Assembly (NCBI GenBank): GCA_964481575.1
Contig: CAYZTR010000026.1
Coordinates: 1-30,576 of the forward strand
Direction of reading: 5' to 3'
Length of the DNA: 30,576 nucleotides
Source: UQRS01 sp964481575
Lineage (GTDB): Bacteria > Bacillota > Clostridia > Oscillospirales > Acutalibacteraceae
How positions within the stretch are numbered: position 1 is the stretch's first letter; every line of letters starts with the position of its first letter. A model generated the notes under the pieces. The model searched no databases. It was not told where the DNA came from and saw only the letters and a program-made list of their open reading frames with translations. The translations under genes were made by a program, and so were the position numbers. Positions 1 through 6,916 of the stretch are shown here, piece by piece.

Positions 1-100
1 GACCTCATTCGGCCGGGGTCTGTAAACTATTTTGCGCATAACTCTTGACACTACCAAGAGAATACATCAAGAAAAAACGCATGAAGAGAAATTATCAAGA

Positions 101-132
101 GAAAACGGAAAAATCAGAAAACGGAAAAATCA
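101..132. repeat. Perfect tandem duplication, 2 x 16 nt
   Basis: The unit GAAAACGGAAAAATCA occurs twice head to tail (101-116 and 117-132) in the A-rich stretch at the left edge of the window. Positions 1-174 hold no gene I can support; the reading frames across them have no family resemblance. The duplication looks like replication slippage in a non-coding spacer. Confidence 0.7.
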
Positions 133-174
133 AATTCCAAAGAAATGTGATGCATCAAGAAAGAAACACCAAAA

Positions 175-215
175 CGCTAAAAAAGCAAAAGCCGCTCCGG
201 ATGAGCCGGAGCGGC
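175..215 (-). terminator. Rho-independent terminator of the zinc-ribbon gene
   Basis: A perfect 10-bp stem GCCGCTCCGG / CCGGAGCGGC (191-200 and 206-215) with a 5-nt loop is followed, reading on the minus strand, by TTTTGCTTTTTTAGCG. It lies 23 nt past the stop codon of the minus-strand gene at 239-520. Confidence 0.85.
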
Positions 216-238
216 AATCAGACAAATGTAGGCAAAAA

Positions 239-520
239 TTACGCCTGTGCTTCCTTCATCTTAGCAAAGCATTCGCTGCAATAAACCGGACGATCGTCAC
301 GGGGCAGGAAAGGAACCTTGGCCACGCCGCCGCAGGCTGCACAAGTTGCCTCATGCATCTCACGGGGCGCTCTGCCGGCGTTTTTCCGGGCATCCCGGCA
401 GGCTTTGCAGCGCTGGGGCTCATTGGTGAATCCTTTGGACTCGTAGAACTCCTGCTCACCGGCGGTGAACACGAACTCCTGGCCACAGTCCTTGCAGATA
501 AGGGTCTTGTCTTCGAACAT
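239..520 (-). CDS. Zinc-ribbon protein, CxxC-x17-CxxC type
   Basis: A 93-residue cytosolic protein with two zinc-ribbon modules. The N-terminal module (about residues 1-45) has CKDC near residue 10 and CKAC near residue 38, matching the 'probable zinc-ribbon' family. The C-terminal module has CAAC near residue 60 and CSEC near residue 81, the CxxC-x17-CxxC arrangement common in small Clostridia proteins. The function is unknown; nucleic-acid or protein binding is only inferred from the fold. The start ATG (518-520) has GAGGT 8-9 nt upstream. The gene follows the sigma-factor gene in the same orientation, with a tRNA-like element and T-run between, and its own terminator lies just downstream. 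The plus-strand reading frame over the same DNA is a shadow. Confidence 0.85.
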   Translation of the reverse strand: MFEDKTLICKDCGQEFVFTAGEQEFYESKGFTNEPQRCKACRDARKNAGRAPREMHEATCAACGGVAKVPFLPRDDRPVYCSECFAKMKEAQA

Positions 521-550
521 TGTTAGTACCTCACTTGAATTAAAAAAATT

Positions 551-614
551 TGCCTCGGACGGGATTGCACCGACATCTTTGAAATCAACGCTCTGCTGTT
601 AAGCTACGAAGGCA
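551..614 (-). pseudogene. tRNA-like relic (64 nt) followed by a T-run
   Basis: Read on the minus strand, the ends pair as TGCC(T)TCG with CGAGGCA, like an acceptor stem with one extra T. A D-arm (GCTT-AACAGCA-GAGC, four pairs) and a T-arm-like segment (GTCGG-TGCAATC-CCGTC, one mismatch) are visible. Only 14 nt lie between the base after the D-arm and the T-arm, where a tRNA needs about 22. The anticodon arm therefore cannot form and the D-loop lacks GG. The bases left (TTGATTTCAAAG) would suit a decayed Trp- or Leu-like anticodon arm, but this is a guess. No CCA is encoded. AATTTTTTT follows at once, so the element may serve as terminator for the upstream sigma gene. Confidence 0.6.
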
Positions 615-686
615 TATGTCAAAATCGACCAAAGCCGAATCAACAAAAACAGGCATAAAACCGCAACAGAAACTTCTTCCACTTCT

Positions 687-1259
687 TCACCGGAGTTTCC
701 GGCGAATCCGCTGGATCGCATTGTCCACCCCTTTTTCGGTGATGTCCAGACGCACTGCAATTTCCTGATAAGAAGCGCCAGCCAAATACGCGCCCAAAAC
801 AGCCTGCTCTAATTTGGACAGGCGTCGGTTAATGCGGGCCATCAGCCGATGGTAATCCTCCCGATTGATAAAAATGGATTCGGGCGTTTCTGCGGAAGCA
901 GCAGAAAAATGCTCCTCCAGCTCTTCCAGCGGAACCACCGCCCCGGCAGGCAGCTTTTTCTTACGGGTCGCGGATCTATGCACAGTGGAAAGCATCCGAT
1001 TCACACACAGCCAGGCAAATGCAGAAAAGGTTGATTTCGCAGGATCGTAGGTACGGATAGCGGTCAAAAGACCGATCATACCCTCCTGGCACAAATCTTC
1101 AAACTCATCCGGCCCGGCATAGGCCCGGGCGCAAGACTTGACCAACGGAAGATACCGGGACAGCAACACGAGCACTGCATTCTCATCCCCCACCCCGGCC
1201 AGACTGACCAGAGCAAGATCCGACTTCTTCTCATATTGCATTCCTGAACTACGACTCAT
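687..1259 (-). CDS. Sigma-70 family RNA polymerase sigma factor, SigH-like
   Basis: A protein of about 190 residues with the sigma-70 region 2 (YLPLVKSCARAYAG, then EFEDLCQEGMIGLLTAI and a Trp-containing -10 melting segment FSAFAWLCVNRML). A linker with PESIF follows, then a C-terminal region 4 helix-turn-helix (SYQEIAVRLDITEKGVDNA) ending in RRKLR. Overall it resembles the Spo0H/SigH stationary-phase group rather than ECF factors. SigH usually sits near secE-nusG-rpoB; here the neighbours are a zinc-ribbon gene and, divergently, pyk. The start is uncertain. ATG at 1259 is chosen; GTG at 1274 and ATG at 1241 are alternatives, and none has a good ribosome binding site, suggesting weak or regulated translation. 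A near-consensus promoter lies at 1312-1340. Confidence 0.8.
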   Translation of the reverse strand: MSRSSGMQYEKKSDLALVSLAGVGDENAVLVLLSRYLPLVKSCARAYAGPDEFEDLCQEGMIGLLTAIRTYDPAKSTFSAFAWLCVNRMLSTVHRSATRKKKLPAGAVVPLEELEEHFSAASAETPESIFINREDYHRLMARINRRLSKLEQAVLGAYLAGASYQEIAVRLDITEKGVDNAIQRIRRKLR

Positions 1260-1311
1260 ACAGACACCGTACACTTTTCAATACATCAGAATGATAGAAT
1301 CTGTTACGTTT

Positions 1312-1340
1312 ATTATACGCGCTTCCATGAAATAAGTCAA
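1312..1340 (-). promoter_or_regulatory. Sigma-A promoter for the SigH-like gene
   Basis: On the minus strand TTGACT (1340-1335), a 17-bp spacer and TATAAT (1317-1312). The predicted transcript would start near 1305 and leave a 5' leader of 30-50 nt. Confidence 0.8.
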
Positions 1341-1656
1341 CTATTTTTTTCAATATAAACAAAAATTCATGTATATTGATAGGAATGATTCGACAGAATC
1401 CACGAATTTGTCAAACAGTTCGTCAAAATGCAACAGAGCGAAGAAGCAAATATGGGCAGGCTTCTGAAAATCTTAGTAAAACATATCAATTTGCACTTGT
1501 AATACCACCGGCCAGAGGTTAAAATAACATAGAAGGCGCCTTGCACCCGTTCCGCGCACTGGATTTGCCTCCCGGGCACCGCCCATGTATGGCGGCGCCG
1601 GCTGCCGGGGCGATTCGGGCGCAGTCTCCTACAGAAACAGGAAAGGATGTTACCAA
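1341..1656. other. Intergenic leader region of pyk, no gene found
   Basis: This is the rest of the 380-nt gap between the divergent sigma-factor and pyk genes. The left half is AT-rich and the right half (about 1530-1625) is GC-rich and could fold, for example CCGCC...GGCGG around 1578-1595. I could not find a convincing promoter for pyk or match the region to a known riboswitch. A reading frame opens at 1585 in frame with pyk but has no ribosome binding site. Confidence 0.5.
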
Positions 1657-3090
1657 ATGTCTGACACTACAAAAACCAAAATCATTTGCACCCTGGGACC
1701 TTCTACCGAAGATTCTGCCGTGTTGCGGCAAATGATGCTCTGTGGCATGGATGTGGCCCGCATCAACTTCTCCCATTCTGACCATCAGGGGCATCTGCAA
1801 AAGGTCAAGCAGGTGGTAGCCCTGCGGGAGGAACTGAATCTTCCTATTGCTCTGATGTATGATACCAAGGGGCCGGAAATCCGCTTGGGTAAAATTCCAG
1901 ATGGGCCTGTTAAGCTAAAAGAGGGCGATTCCTTCGTGCTGACCACCCAGGAGATAGAAGGCGATGCCCATCGGGCCAGCATTACCTTTCAAGGGTTGCC
2001 GGGAGACGTTTCCAAAGGATCCATGATCCTGATTGATGACGGCCTGGTAGCTTTGGAGGTCACCAGTGTTACCCATACCGAAATCAATTGCCGGGTGAAA
2101 AACAGCGGACTCATCAGCTCCAACAAAGGGGTCAACGTACCGGGCACTGAGCTGTCCATGCCTTTTGTCAGCAGCGCTGACCGGGCCGACCTGCGCTTTG
2201 CCGTGGAAAATGGCTTTGACTTCATCGCCTGCTCCTTTACCCGTACCGCCCAGGACATTCTGGACATCCGCAACGAGCTGCAACGGCTGGGCTGTGACGA
2301 TATGAAGATCATCGCCAAAATCGAAAATGCCCAGGGTGTCGCCAACATTGACCAGATCATCGCCGTCTGCGATGGCATTATGGTAGCCCGGGGCGATATG
2401 GGAGTGGAAATCCCCCTGGAGGAGATCCCCAGCATCCAAAAGCGGCTGATCCATATGGCCAGAGAAGCCGGCAAGCAGGTCATCACTGCCACCCAGATGC
2501 TGGAATCCATGGTACACAATCCCCGTCCCACCCGGGCAGAAGCCACCGATGTAGCCAACGCCATTTATGACGGCACCTCTGCCATCATGCTCTCCGGGGA
2601 AACCGCCGCCGGTCAATTCCCTGTGGAGGCGGTTAAGACCATGGCCCGTATCGCTTATCGCACCGAGCAGGATATTGATTACAAGAAGCGGTTCTTCCAG
2701 ACACAGAGCAACAGCTCCTACAGCGTCACCAACGCCCTGTCTCACGCCACAGTGGCCGCCGCCCACGATCTTTCCGCCGCCGCCATCATCACCGTGACCC
2801 GTTCCGGGACGACTGCCAAAATGATCTCCCGGTTCCGTCCCTCCTGCAAAATCATCGGCTGCGCCACAACCGAGAAAGTGCGCCGCCAGATGAATCTGTC
2901 CTGGGGCGTCATCCCACTGACCTTGGAGGAACAAAGCTCTTCCGATGAGCTATTCTCCAAAGCGGTGGAGGAAGCGGTCAAAGCCAACCTAATTAAAGAA
3001 GGCGACCTGGTGGTGATTACCGCCGGTGTTCCCCTGGGGCAGTCCGGTACCACCAACATGATGAAGGTACATGTAGTCGGGGAAGGCTGA
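1657..3090 (+). CDS. pyk: Pyruvate kinase
   Basis: Catalyses phosphoenolpyruvate + ADP to pyruvate + ATP, the last step of glycolysis, in the cytosol. The 477-residue protein has the standard A/B/C domain layout without the extra C-terminal PEP-utiliser domain of the Bacillus enzyme. Diagnostic segments are KIICTLGPSTED near the N-terminus, ARINFSHSD, DTKGPEIRLG, IAKIENAQGVANID, the metal/substrate motif MVARGDMGVEIPLE and the signature ATQMLESMVHNPRPTRAE followed by SGETAAGQFPVEAV. The ATG at 1657 is preceded by AGGAAAGGA at the right distance; an upstream in-frame ATG at 1585 lacks one and would add 24 atypical residues. The gene is monocistronic, ending in a strong terminator, and converges with the SGNH dockerin gene. 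Confidence 0.97.
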   Translation: MSDTTKTKIICTLGPSTEDSAVLRQMMLCGMDVARINFSHSDHQGHLQKVKQVVALREELNLPIALMYDTKGPEIRLGKIPDGPVKLKEGDSFVLTTQEIEGDAHRASITFQGLPGDVSKGSMILIDDGLVALEVTSVTHTEINCRVKNSGLISSNKGVNVPGTELSMPFVSSADRADLRFAVENGFDFIACSFTRTAQDILDIRNELQRLGCDDMKIIAKIENAQGVANIDQIIAVCDGIMVARGDMGVEIPLEEIPSIQKRLIHMAREAGKQVITATQMLESMVHNPRPTRAEATDVANAIYDGTSAIMLSGETAAGQFPVEAVKTMARIAYRTEQDIDYKKRFFQTQSNSSYSVTNALSHATVAAAHDLSAAAIITVTRSGTTAKMISRFRPSCKIIGCATTEKVRRQMNLSWGVIPLTLEEQSSSDELFSKAVEEAVKANLIKEGDLVVITAGVPLGQSGTTNMMKVHVVGEG

Positions 3091-3114
3091 TCATGGATTA
3101 CTCATAGCAAAGCG

Positions 3115-3157
3115 CTGCCCGGAAGCCGTTTCACGGTTTCCGGGCAGTCTTCTTTTT
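3115..3157 (+). terminator. Rho-independent terminator of pyk
   Basis: The hairpin CTGCCCGGAA...TTCCGGGCAG (3115-3147, about 14 bp with a TTC loop region) is followed by TCTTCTTTTT. It starts 24 nt after the pyk stop codon. Confidence 0.92.
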
Positions 3158-3165
3158 CTCAGAAT

Positions 3166-3232
3166 CGAAGCTGAACAAACCCTTCCTGTACGGCCTGATC
3201 ACCGTACGGAGCCCATCGGCAAATCAGCTTCG
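3166..3232. repeat. Long-range inverted repeat spanning the end of the SGNH gene
   Basis: CGAAGCTGA (3166-3174) and TCAGCTTCG (3224-3232) are perfect 9-nt inverted copies. An inner hairpin GTACGG...CCGTAC (3188-3207) sits between them. The right arm contains the TGA stop codon of the minus-strand SGNH gene. There is no T-run after the structure on the minus strand, so this may be a transcript-stabilising fold rather than a classic terminator. Confidence 0.5.
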
Positions 3233-6200
3233 GGCCAGGATGGCCTTCCGCAGCAACACCACGTCGGTCACCGACAAGACGCCGTCCTCATTCAAATCGC
3301 CCCGCTGCAGGACATCGGCCTGGGGCTCTCCTTGCAAAATAGCCTTTCGCAGCAGCACCACATCGGTCACCGACAAATTGCCATCCTCATTCAAATCCCC
3401 CAGCAGCACCGTCAGGACCGGCGCCGCCGTCAGGGTATAAATGGTGCCGAAGGAACCGAGGGCAGAAGCCACCGTCACGGTAGCCGTATCACCCTGCACC
3501 TGAATTTGAACCGCAGCATCCGGATCAGCGGCCAGAGCCATAATGCTGTCCTCCGTCAAGGAACCGCCGGAAACAGTATATTGGGTCACTGTCGGATCAA
3601 AGGGGACGTCCAGTGTGAATCCTTCCGCCAGAGACAGGGAAGCAAGGCTGGTATCCGAGATGGACGCGGTATAGTCGGCCACTGCATCGGCAAACCAACC
3701 TGCCACAATGGGATAGGAATTGTCACAGGGATGCAGACCGTCCGGGAAAAACCAGCGGAAATAGTCGGCGTCATCGGTAAAATTGGTCAGCGTATTGGTA
3801 TCCAAAATTTCCAGCCCGTACTTGGCCGCCAACTCCTGGATAATGGGGATGGTGCCGGTCATATTGTTATTATGCCGGGTTGCATCGGAGGTGGTCATGG
3901 GCAGGCACAGAATAATTTCCGGGTGGGATTCCAGGGCCTGATATTCCTGGATCAGGGTTTCATAATCCTGCCGGAAGATGGTGGGAATATCCTGGCCGAC
4001 TGCAACCCGGTTAGACCAGTTGGAGCCGGTAGCATCATTGGTTCCCAACATGATAAACACCAGATCCGGCGCAGAGGCCAGACCGTTCCAATATTGGTTG
4101 GTAGTAACATAAGGATAGGAGCTCAAAGCCTGATCCCGCACCACACAGGTACCGGAAACCCCCACGTTATTTACCAGATAATCCTCCCCCAAAAGCGCCT
4201 GCAGCTGGGCCGGATAGGAATAGAGCGCCTTGTTGGTGGAGCCGACCCCTTCGGTAATGGAGTCTCCCACGCAGGTAATACGAATGGGAGAATTGCGGAT
4301 TTCATCCATTTGGGCCACAGCGGTTTGGAGAACAGAGGCATCCCCCACCAGCAGCTTCTGCAAATCTGTTAACGCCGCATAAGCGACCATGGCCTGTTCC
4401 GCTGTATCCATGGTATTTCGATAAAGCTGCTGAGGAATCTGCGACAGCAGCGTCTGCATCTGTGCGGCGGCAGCTTCATCCGCGGCCGTCACATCAGACA
4501 TAACGTAAGGGTGCAGGGTATAGACCGCCGAGTTTCCGGAAGAACCGGTCACCGTCAAGGTCGTTTCCCCGCTGAGATCCAAAGCAGTGTCCCCAGGTGA
4601 AAGGGTGCTTCCCGCCGGCAGATCCAGCTGCAAGGTCACCTGGGAAGGATCCGCCCCAGCGGCCAGCAGCAAGGTAATATGGGTACCGTCCACCTGGCTG
4701 CACAGCACATCCGGGCCGGTCACAGACGAAACAGTTGTGGTTGCCTCCAACCAGGCGGCGGAACCGTCCGCCTCCACAACCCACTCTCCCTTCTGGAAAG
4801 ACTGGCGGGTGGCGCCGGAATCATCCACATAAGCTTCTGATACGGCAGCGCCCAAAGCGGTGAAAATTTCGGCCGGCGCGGCGGTTCCCAAAGTTTCAGA
4901 AATGGAATCCAGCACCGGGCCGGACACCACAAAGGCAGCGTTCTCCCGGATGGTGGATTCATCGGTGGTGGAAACGCCCTGGATCCGGTCTGCAGTGTTG
5001 ACCAGAATCACCGTTCCATCCTCCGAGACAAAAGACTGATAGAGAATGGTATTGCCCGCCATCCACTGGGCATAATCGGTGGCCAGACCGGCGGCCAGGC
5101 CTTCCCACTTATGCATCTGGTTATAGTTGGCGTAGGCATACCGGAAGGTCAGATTTGCGGCATCGCTGCCGTTGGAAAGCCCACCGGGGAAATAGGGCAA
5201 GGGCGTATTCATTTTCATAGAAGAATCCCGCTCCAGCGGAATGGAGGCATCATAATTTTGTATCTGTCCCCAGGTCTGGAGATAGCAGACGCCGTTATAA
5301 ACAAAGGAATTGCCCAGGCAGGTCATGTAATTGTAATGGGCCGAGAAATATCCGTTGTCTGAAAAGGCCATGCCGGTAAAAGGCACCTGAATCCAGGCCA
5401 CATACCGACCGGCCTGCCCCCAGGGATTCCCCACGTTGGAGGTAGTGACTCCCTCGTTGCCCACAGAGGCCAGCTGCATATAGTTTCCAATGGGCAAATT
5501 TCCCGTGACGCCGTAATCGTAGCCCAGCTCCAGGTACTGATAATACACCTCATCCTCAATGGCGTTCCAGGTGGCTTGACGTTCCAGGCCGGAAGCCAGA
5601 CACAGCCAGGGCTGGCCTGACCAACCGTGTTCGTCGGCGTTATCAAACCAACCGGCAGCGTTGACCCAGCCATTGGCCAGATAATTCTCATAAGCAACAG
5701 CGGCCGCAGGCAGCACATCCCGGTTGGTCACGAGACACTGATATTGGGCCGGCACAGCATCATAAGCCGCCTGTGCGGCGGCAATCTGCGGGCCGCTCCG
5801 GTAACTGGCGACGCCAATGGCATCAATGGCGGTCAGGGCAGCATGAACCAATTCGCCGTCTGCGCCCAAATAAGTCCAATAACATTTGGCCAAGGTCAGG
5901 CAATCCACATTCACATTTCCGTAATTGCCTTCCCCTTTATATAAGGTAATGGTATTCGCCCCGGCATTTAAGAGAACTGTGAACTCCATCTCACCCCAGA
6001 CATCCCAGGTTTTCAGGTCAGGCATGGCCACCGTCTGCTCCGTACCGTTAATCGCCATGGTCACTGCCCGGGGATAGCCATCCCCGGCGCCGTTGGCATA
6101 CCGGATCACCAATGTATAGGCACCGGCCTCCAAGGCATTGATGGAAAAAATAAGGCCCTGACCCGCACCCTGAAACCCAGCGGCAAATCCGGTGCCGGTA

Positions 6201-6766
6201 TAACCGGGGTGGTCCTTATTATTACTCATATTATTCAGATGCACTGCATCTTCCGCTTCATAAATGCGGGAAAGGCGGATCTGATCGACTGCAAGGGAGG
6301 AAGAAGCCCCCGCCTGCAAGGCATACGTTACTGTATTGTCACCGGCTTCCAACGGCAGGCTTTCCAATTGCTCAGCCCAGGTTGTATCCTCCAACACCGG
6401 CGCCAGCTGACTGGTGCGGACCACCGTTCCGTTGACCGAAATTTGCAGAGGCACATTGGCAGCGCCCCCATGAAAATAACGGAGCCGCACACCATAGTCC
6501 GCCGTTTCCTGGACAGTTACTGTAACGGTGACAGCGGCACCCCCTTCCAGCAAAACATAGCCGGTTCCGGAATAATTCTGCCGCACTGCGGCCGTCTCGC
6601 CACTAGTAATTTTGCCAAATTCCAGCTCATACATACCGCTTTTCACCGGATCAATGGCAGCGACCCAGGCTTCTTCCGGCGTCAACCCCAGCACTGAGAC
6701 CGGGCATAACCCCATGGTCATCAGCAAAAGAAGGGCCAGGAAACAACTGACAATGCGAACTTTCAT
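3224..6766 (-). CDS. Secreted SGNH/GDSL esterase with CBM-like modules and dockerin
   Basis: A 1180-residue exported protein. Order: signal peptide (1-27); two beta-sandwich modules of CBM35/CBM6 type (about 45-165, and 168-293, which opens with YEAEDA); a helical linker (300-365); an LGFP-like region (about 395-675) shared with the protein at 10497-13031; a beta domain (680-755); a helical spacer; the SGNH hydrolase domain (828-1032); a cadherin-like beta sandwich (1036-1115); and a two-repeat dockerin (1122-1177). The full SGNH set is present: GDSIT with Ser836, Gly869, GTND with Asn910, and DGLHP with Asp1009 and His1012, so it should be an active esterase, probably deacetylating plant or host glycans. 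The substrate is inferred from family and modules. The start ATG has AGGAGG 8 nt upstream. Confidence 0.93.
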   Translation of the reverse strand: MKVRIVSCFLALLLLMTMGLCPVSVLGLTPEEAWVAAIDPVKSGMYELEFGKITSGETAAVRQNYSGTGYVLLEGGAAVTVTVTVQETADYGVRLRYFHGGAANVPLQISVNGTVVRTSQLAPVLEDTTWAEQLESLPLEAGDNTVTYALQAGASSSLAVDQIRLSRIYEAEDAVHLNNMSNNKDHPGYTGTGFAAGFQGAGQGLIFSINALEAGAYTLVIRYANGAGDGYPRAVTMAINGTEQTVAMPDLKTWDVWGEMEFTVLLNAGANTITLYKGEGNYGNVNVDCLTLAKCYWTYLGADGELVHAALTAIDAIGVASYRSGPQIAAAQAAYDAVPAQYQCLVTNRDVLPAAAVAYENYLANGWVNAAGWFDNADEHGWSGQPWLCLASGLERQATWNAIEDEVYYQYLELGYDYGVTGNLPIGNYMQLASVGNEGVTTSNVGNPWGQAGRYVAWIQVPFTGMAFSDNGYFSAHYNYMTCLGNSFVYNGVCYLQTWGQIQNYDASIPLERDSSMKMNTPLPYFPGGLSNGSDAANLTFRYAYANYNQMHKWEGLAAGLATDYAQWMAGNTILYQSFVSEDGTVILVNTADRIQGVSTTDESTIRENAAFVVSGPVLDSISETLGTAAPAEIFTALGAAVSEAYVDDSGATRQSFQKGEWVVEADGSAAWLEATTTVSSVTGPDVLCSQVDGTHITLLLAAGADPSQVTLQLDLPAGSTLSPGDTALDLSGETTLTVTGSSGNSAVYTLHPYVMSDVTAADEAAAAQMQTLLSQIPQQLYRNTMDTAEQAMVAYAALTDLQKLLVGDASVLQTAVAQMDEIRNSPIRITCVGDSITEGVGSTNKALYSYPAQLQALLGEDYLVNNVGVSGTCVVRDQALSSYPYVTTNQYWNGLASAPDLVFIMLGTNDATGSNWSNRVAVGQDIPTIFRQDYETLIQEYQALESHPEIILCLPMTTSDATRHNNNMTGTIPIIQELAAKYGLEILDTNTLTNFTDDADYFRWFFPDGLHPCDNSYPIVAGWFADAVADYTASISDTSLASLSLAEGFTLDVPFDPTVTQYTVSGGSLTEDSIMALAADPDAAVQIQVQGDTATVTVASALGSFGTIYTLTAAPVLTVLLGDLNEDGNLSVTDVVLLRKAILQGEPQADVLQRGDLNEDGVLSVTDVVLLRKAILARS

Positions 6767-6793
6767 GCAAAAGACCTCCTATACAAAAACAAA

Positions 6794-6820
6794 AGTATAC
6801 AATAAAAATAGATGTATACT
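6794..6820. promoter_or_regulatory. Inverted repeat upstream of the SGNH dockerin gene
   Basis: AGTATAC (6794-6800), 13 A/T-rich bases and GTATACT (6814-6820) form a perfect 7-bp dyad 27-54 nt upstream of the start codon. It could be an operator. Either arm also resembles a -10 box, but no well-spaced -35 box was found, so the promoter of this gene is unassigned. Confidence 0.4.
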
Positions 6821-6870
6821 GGTTTTATCATAACGGGAAGTCGAAGCAAACACAAGGTCGTCATCTGAAA

Positions 6871-6888
6871 CAGTTTTGCCAAAAACTG
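6871..6888 (-). terminator. Weak terminator-like hairpin after the CotH gene
   Basis: On the minus strand CAGTTTT-TGGC-AAAACTG is followed by only TTTC. It lies about 30 nt past the stop codon of the CotH dockerin gene. The short U-tract makes it a poor terminator, so read-through into the SGNH gene is possible. Confidence 0.35.
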
Positions 6889-6916
6889 ACAGGTTCGCCA
6901 GCCGCAGTTGCAGAAA

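Noticed and set aside
32..526. Plus-strand frame over the zinc-ribbon gene
   Set aside because: The translation is Lys-rich and then antisense to the CxxC motifs of the minus-strand gene, which has a ribosome binding site and terminator.
551..614. A functional tRNA gene
   Set aside because: The anticodon arm and variable loop cannot both fit in the 14 nt available, and the D-loop lacks the GG pair.
1915..2934. A 339-codon open frame on the minus strand
   Set aside because: It is antisense to pyruvate kinase, with low-complexity Gly/His-rich translation and no start signals.
3240..3400. Dockerin DNA repeats as a mobile element or CRISPR
   Set aside because: The similar stretches at 3240-3400, 6930-7100, 12860-13020 and 26940-27090 encode the dockerin repeats and have no spacers, ends or transposase.
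3332..4372. A 346-codon open frame on the plus strand
   Set aside because: It is antisense to the SGNH hydrolase and dockerin part, where the minus-strand catalytic motifs are clear.
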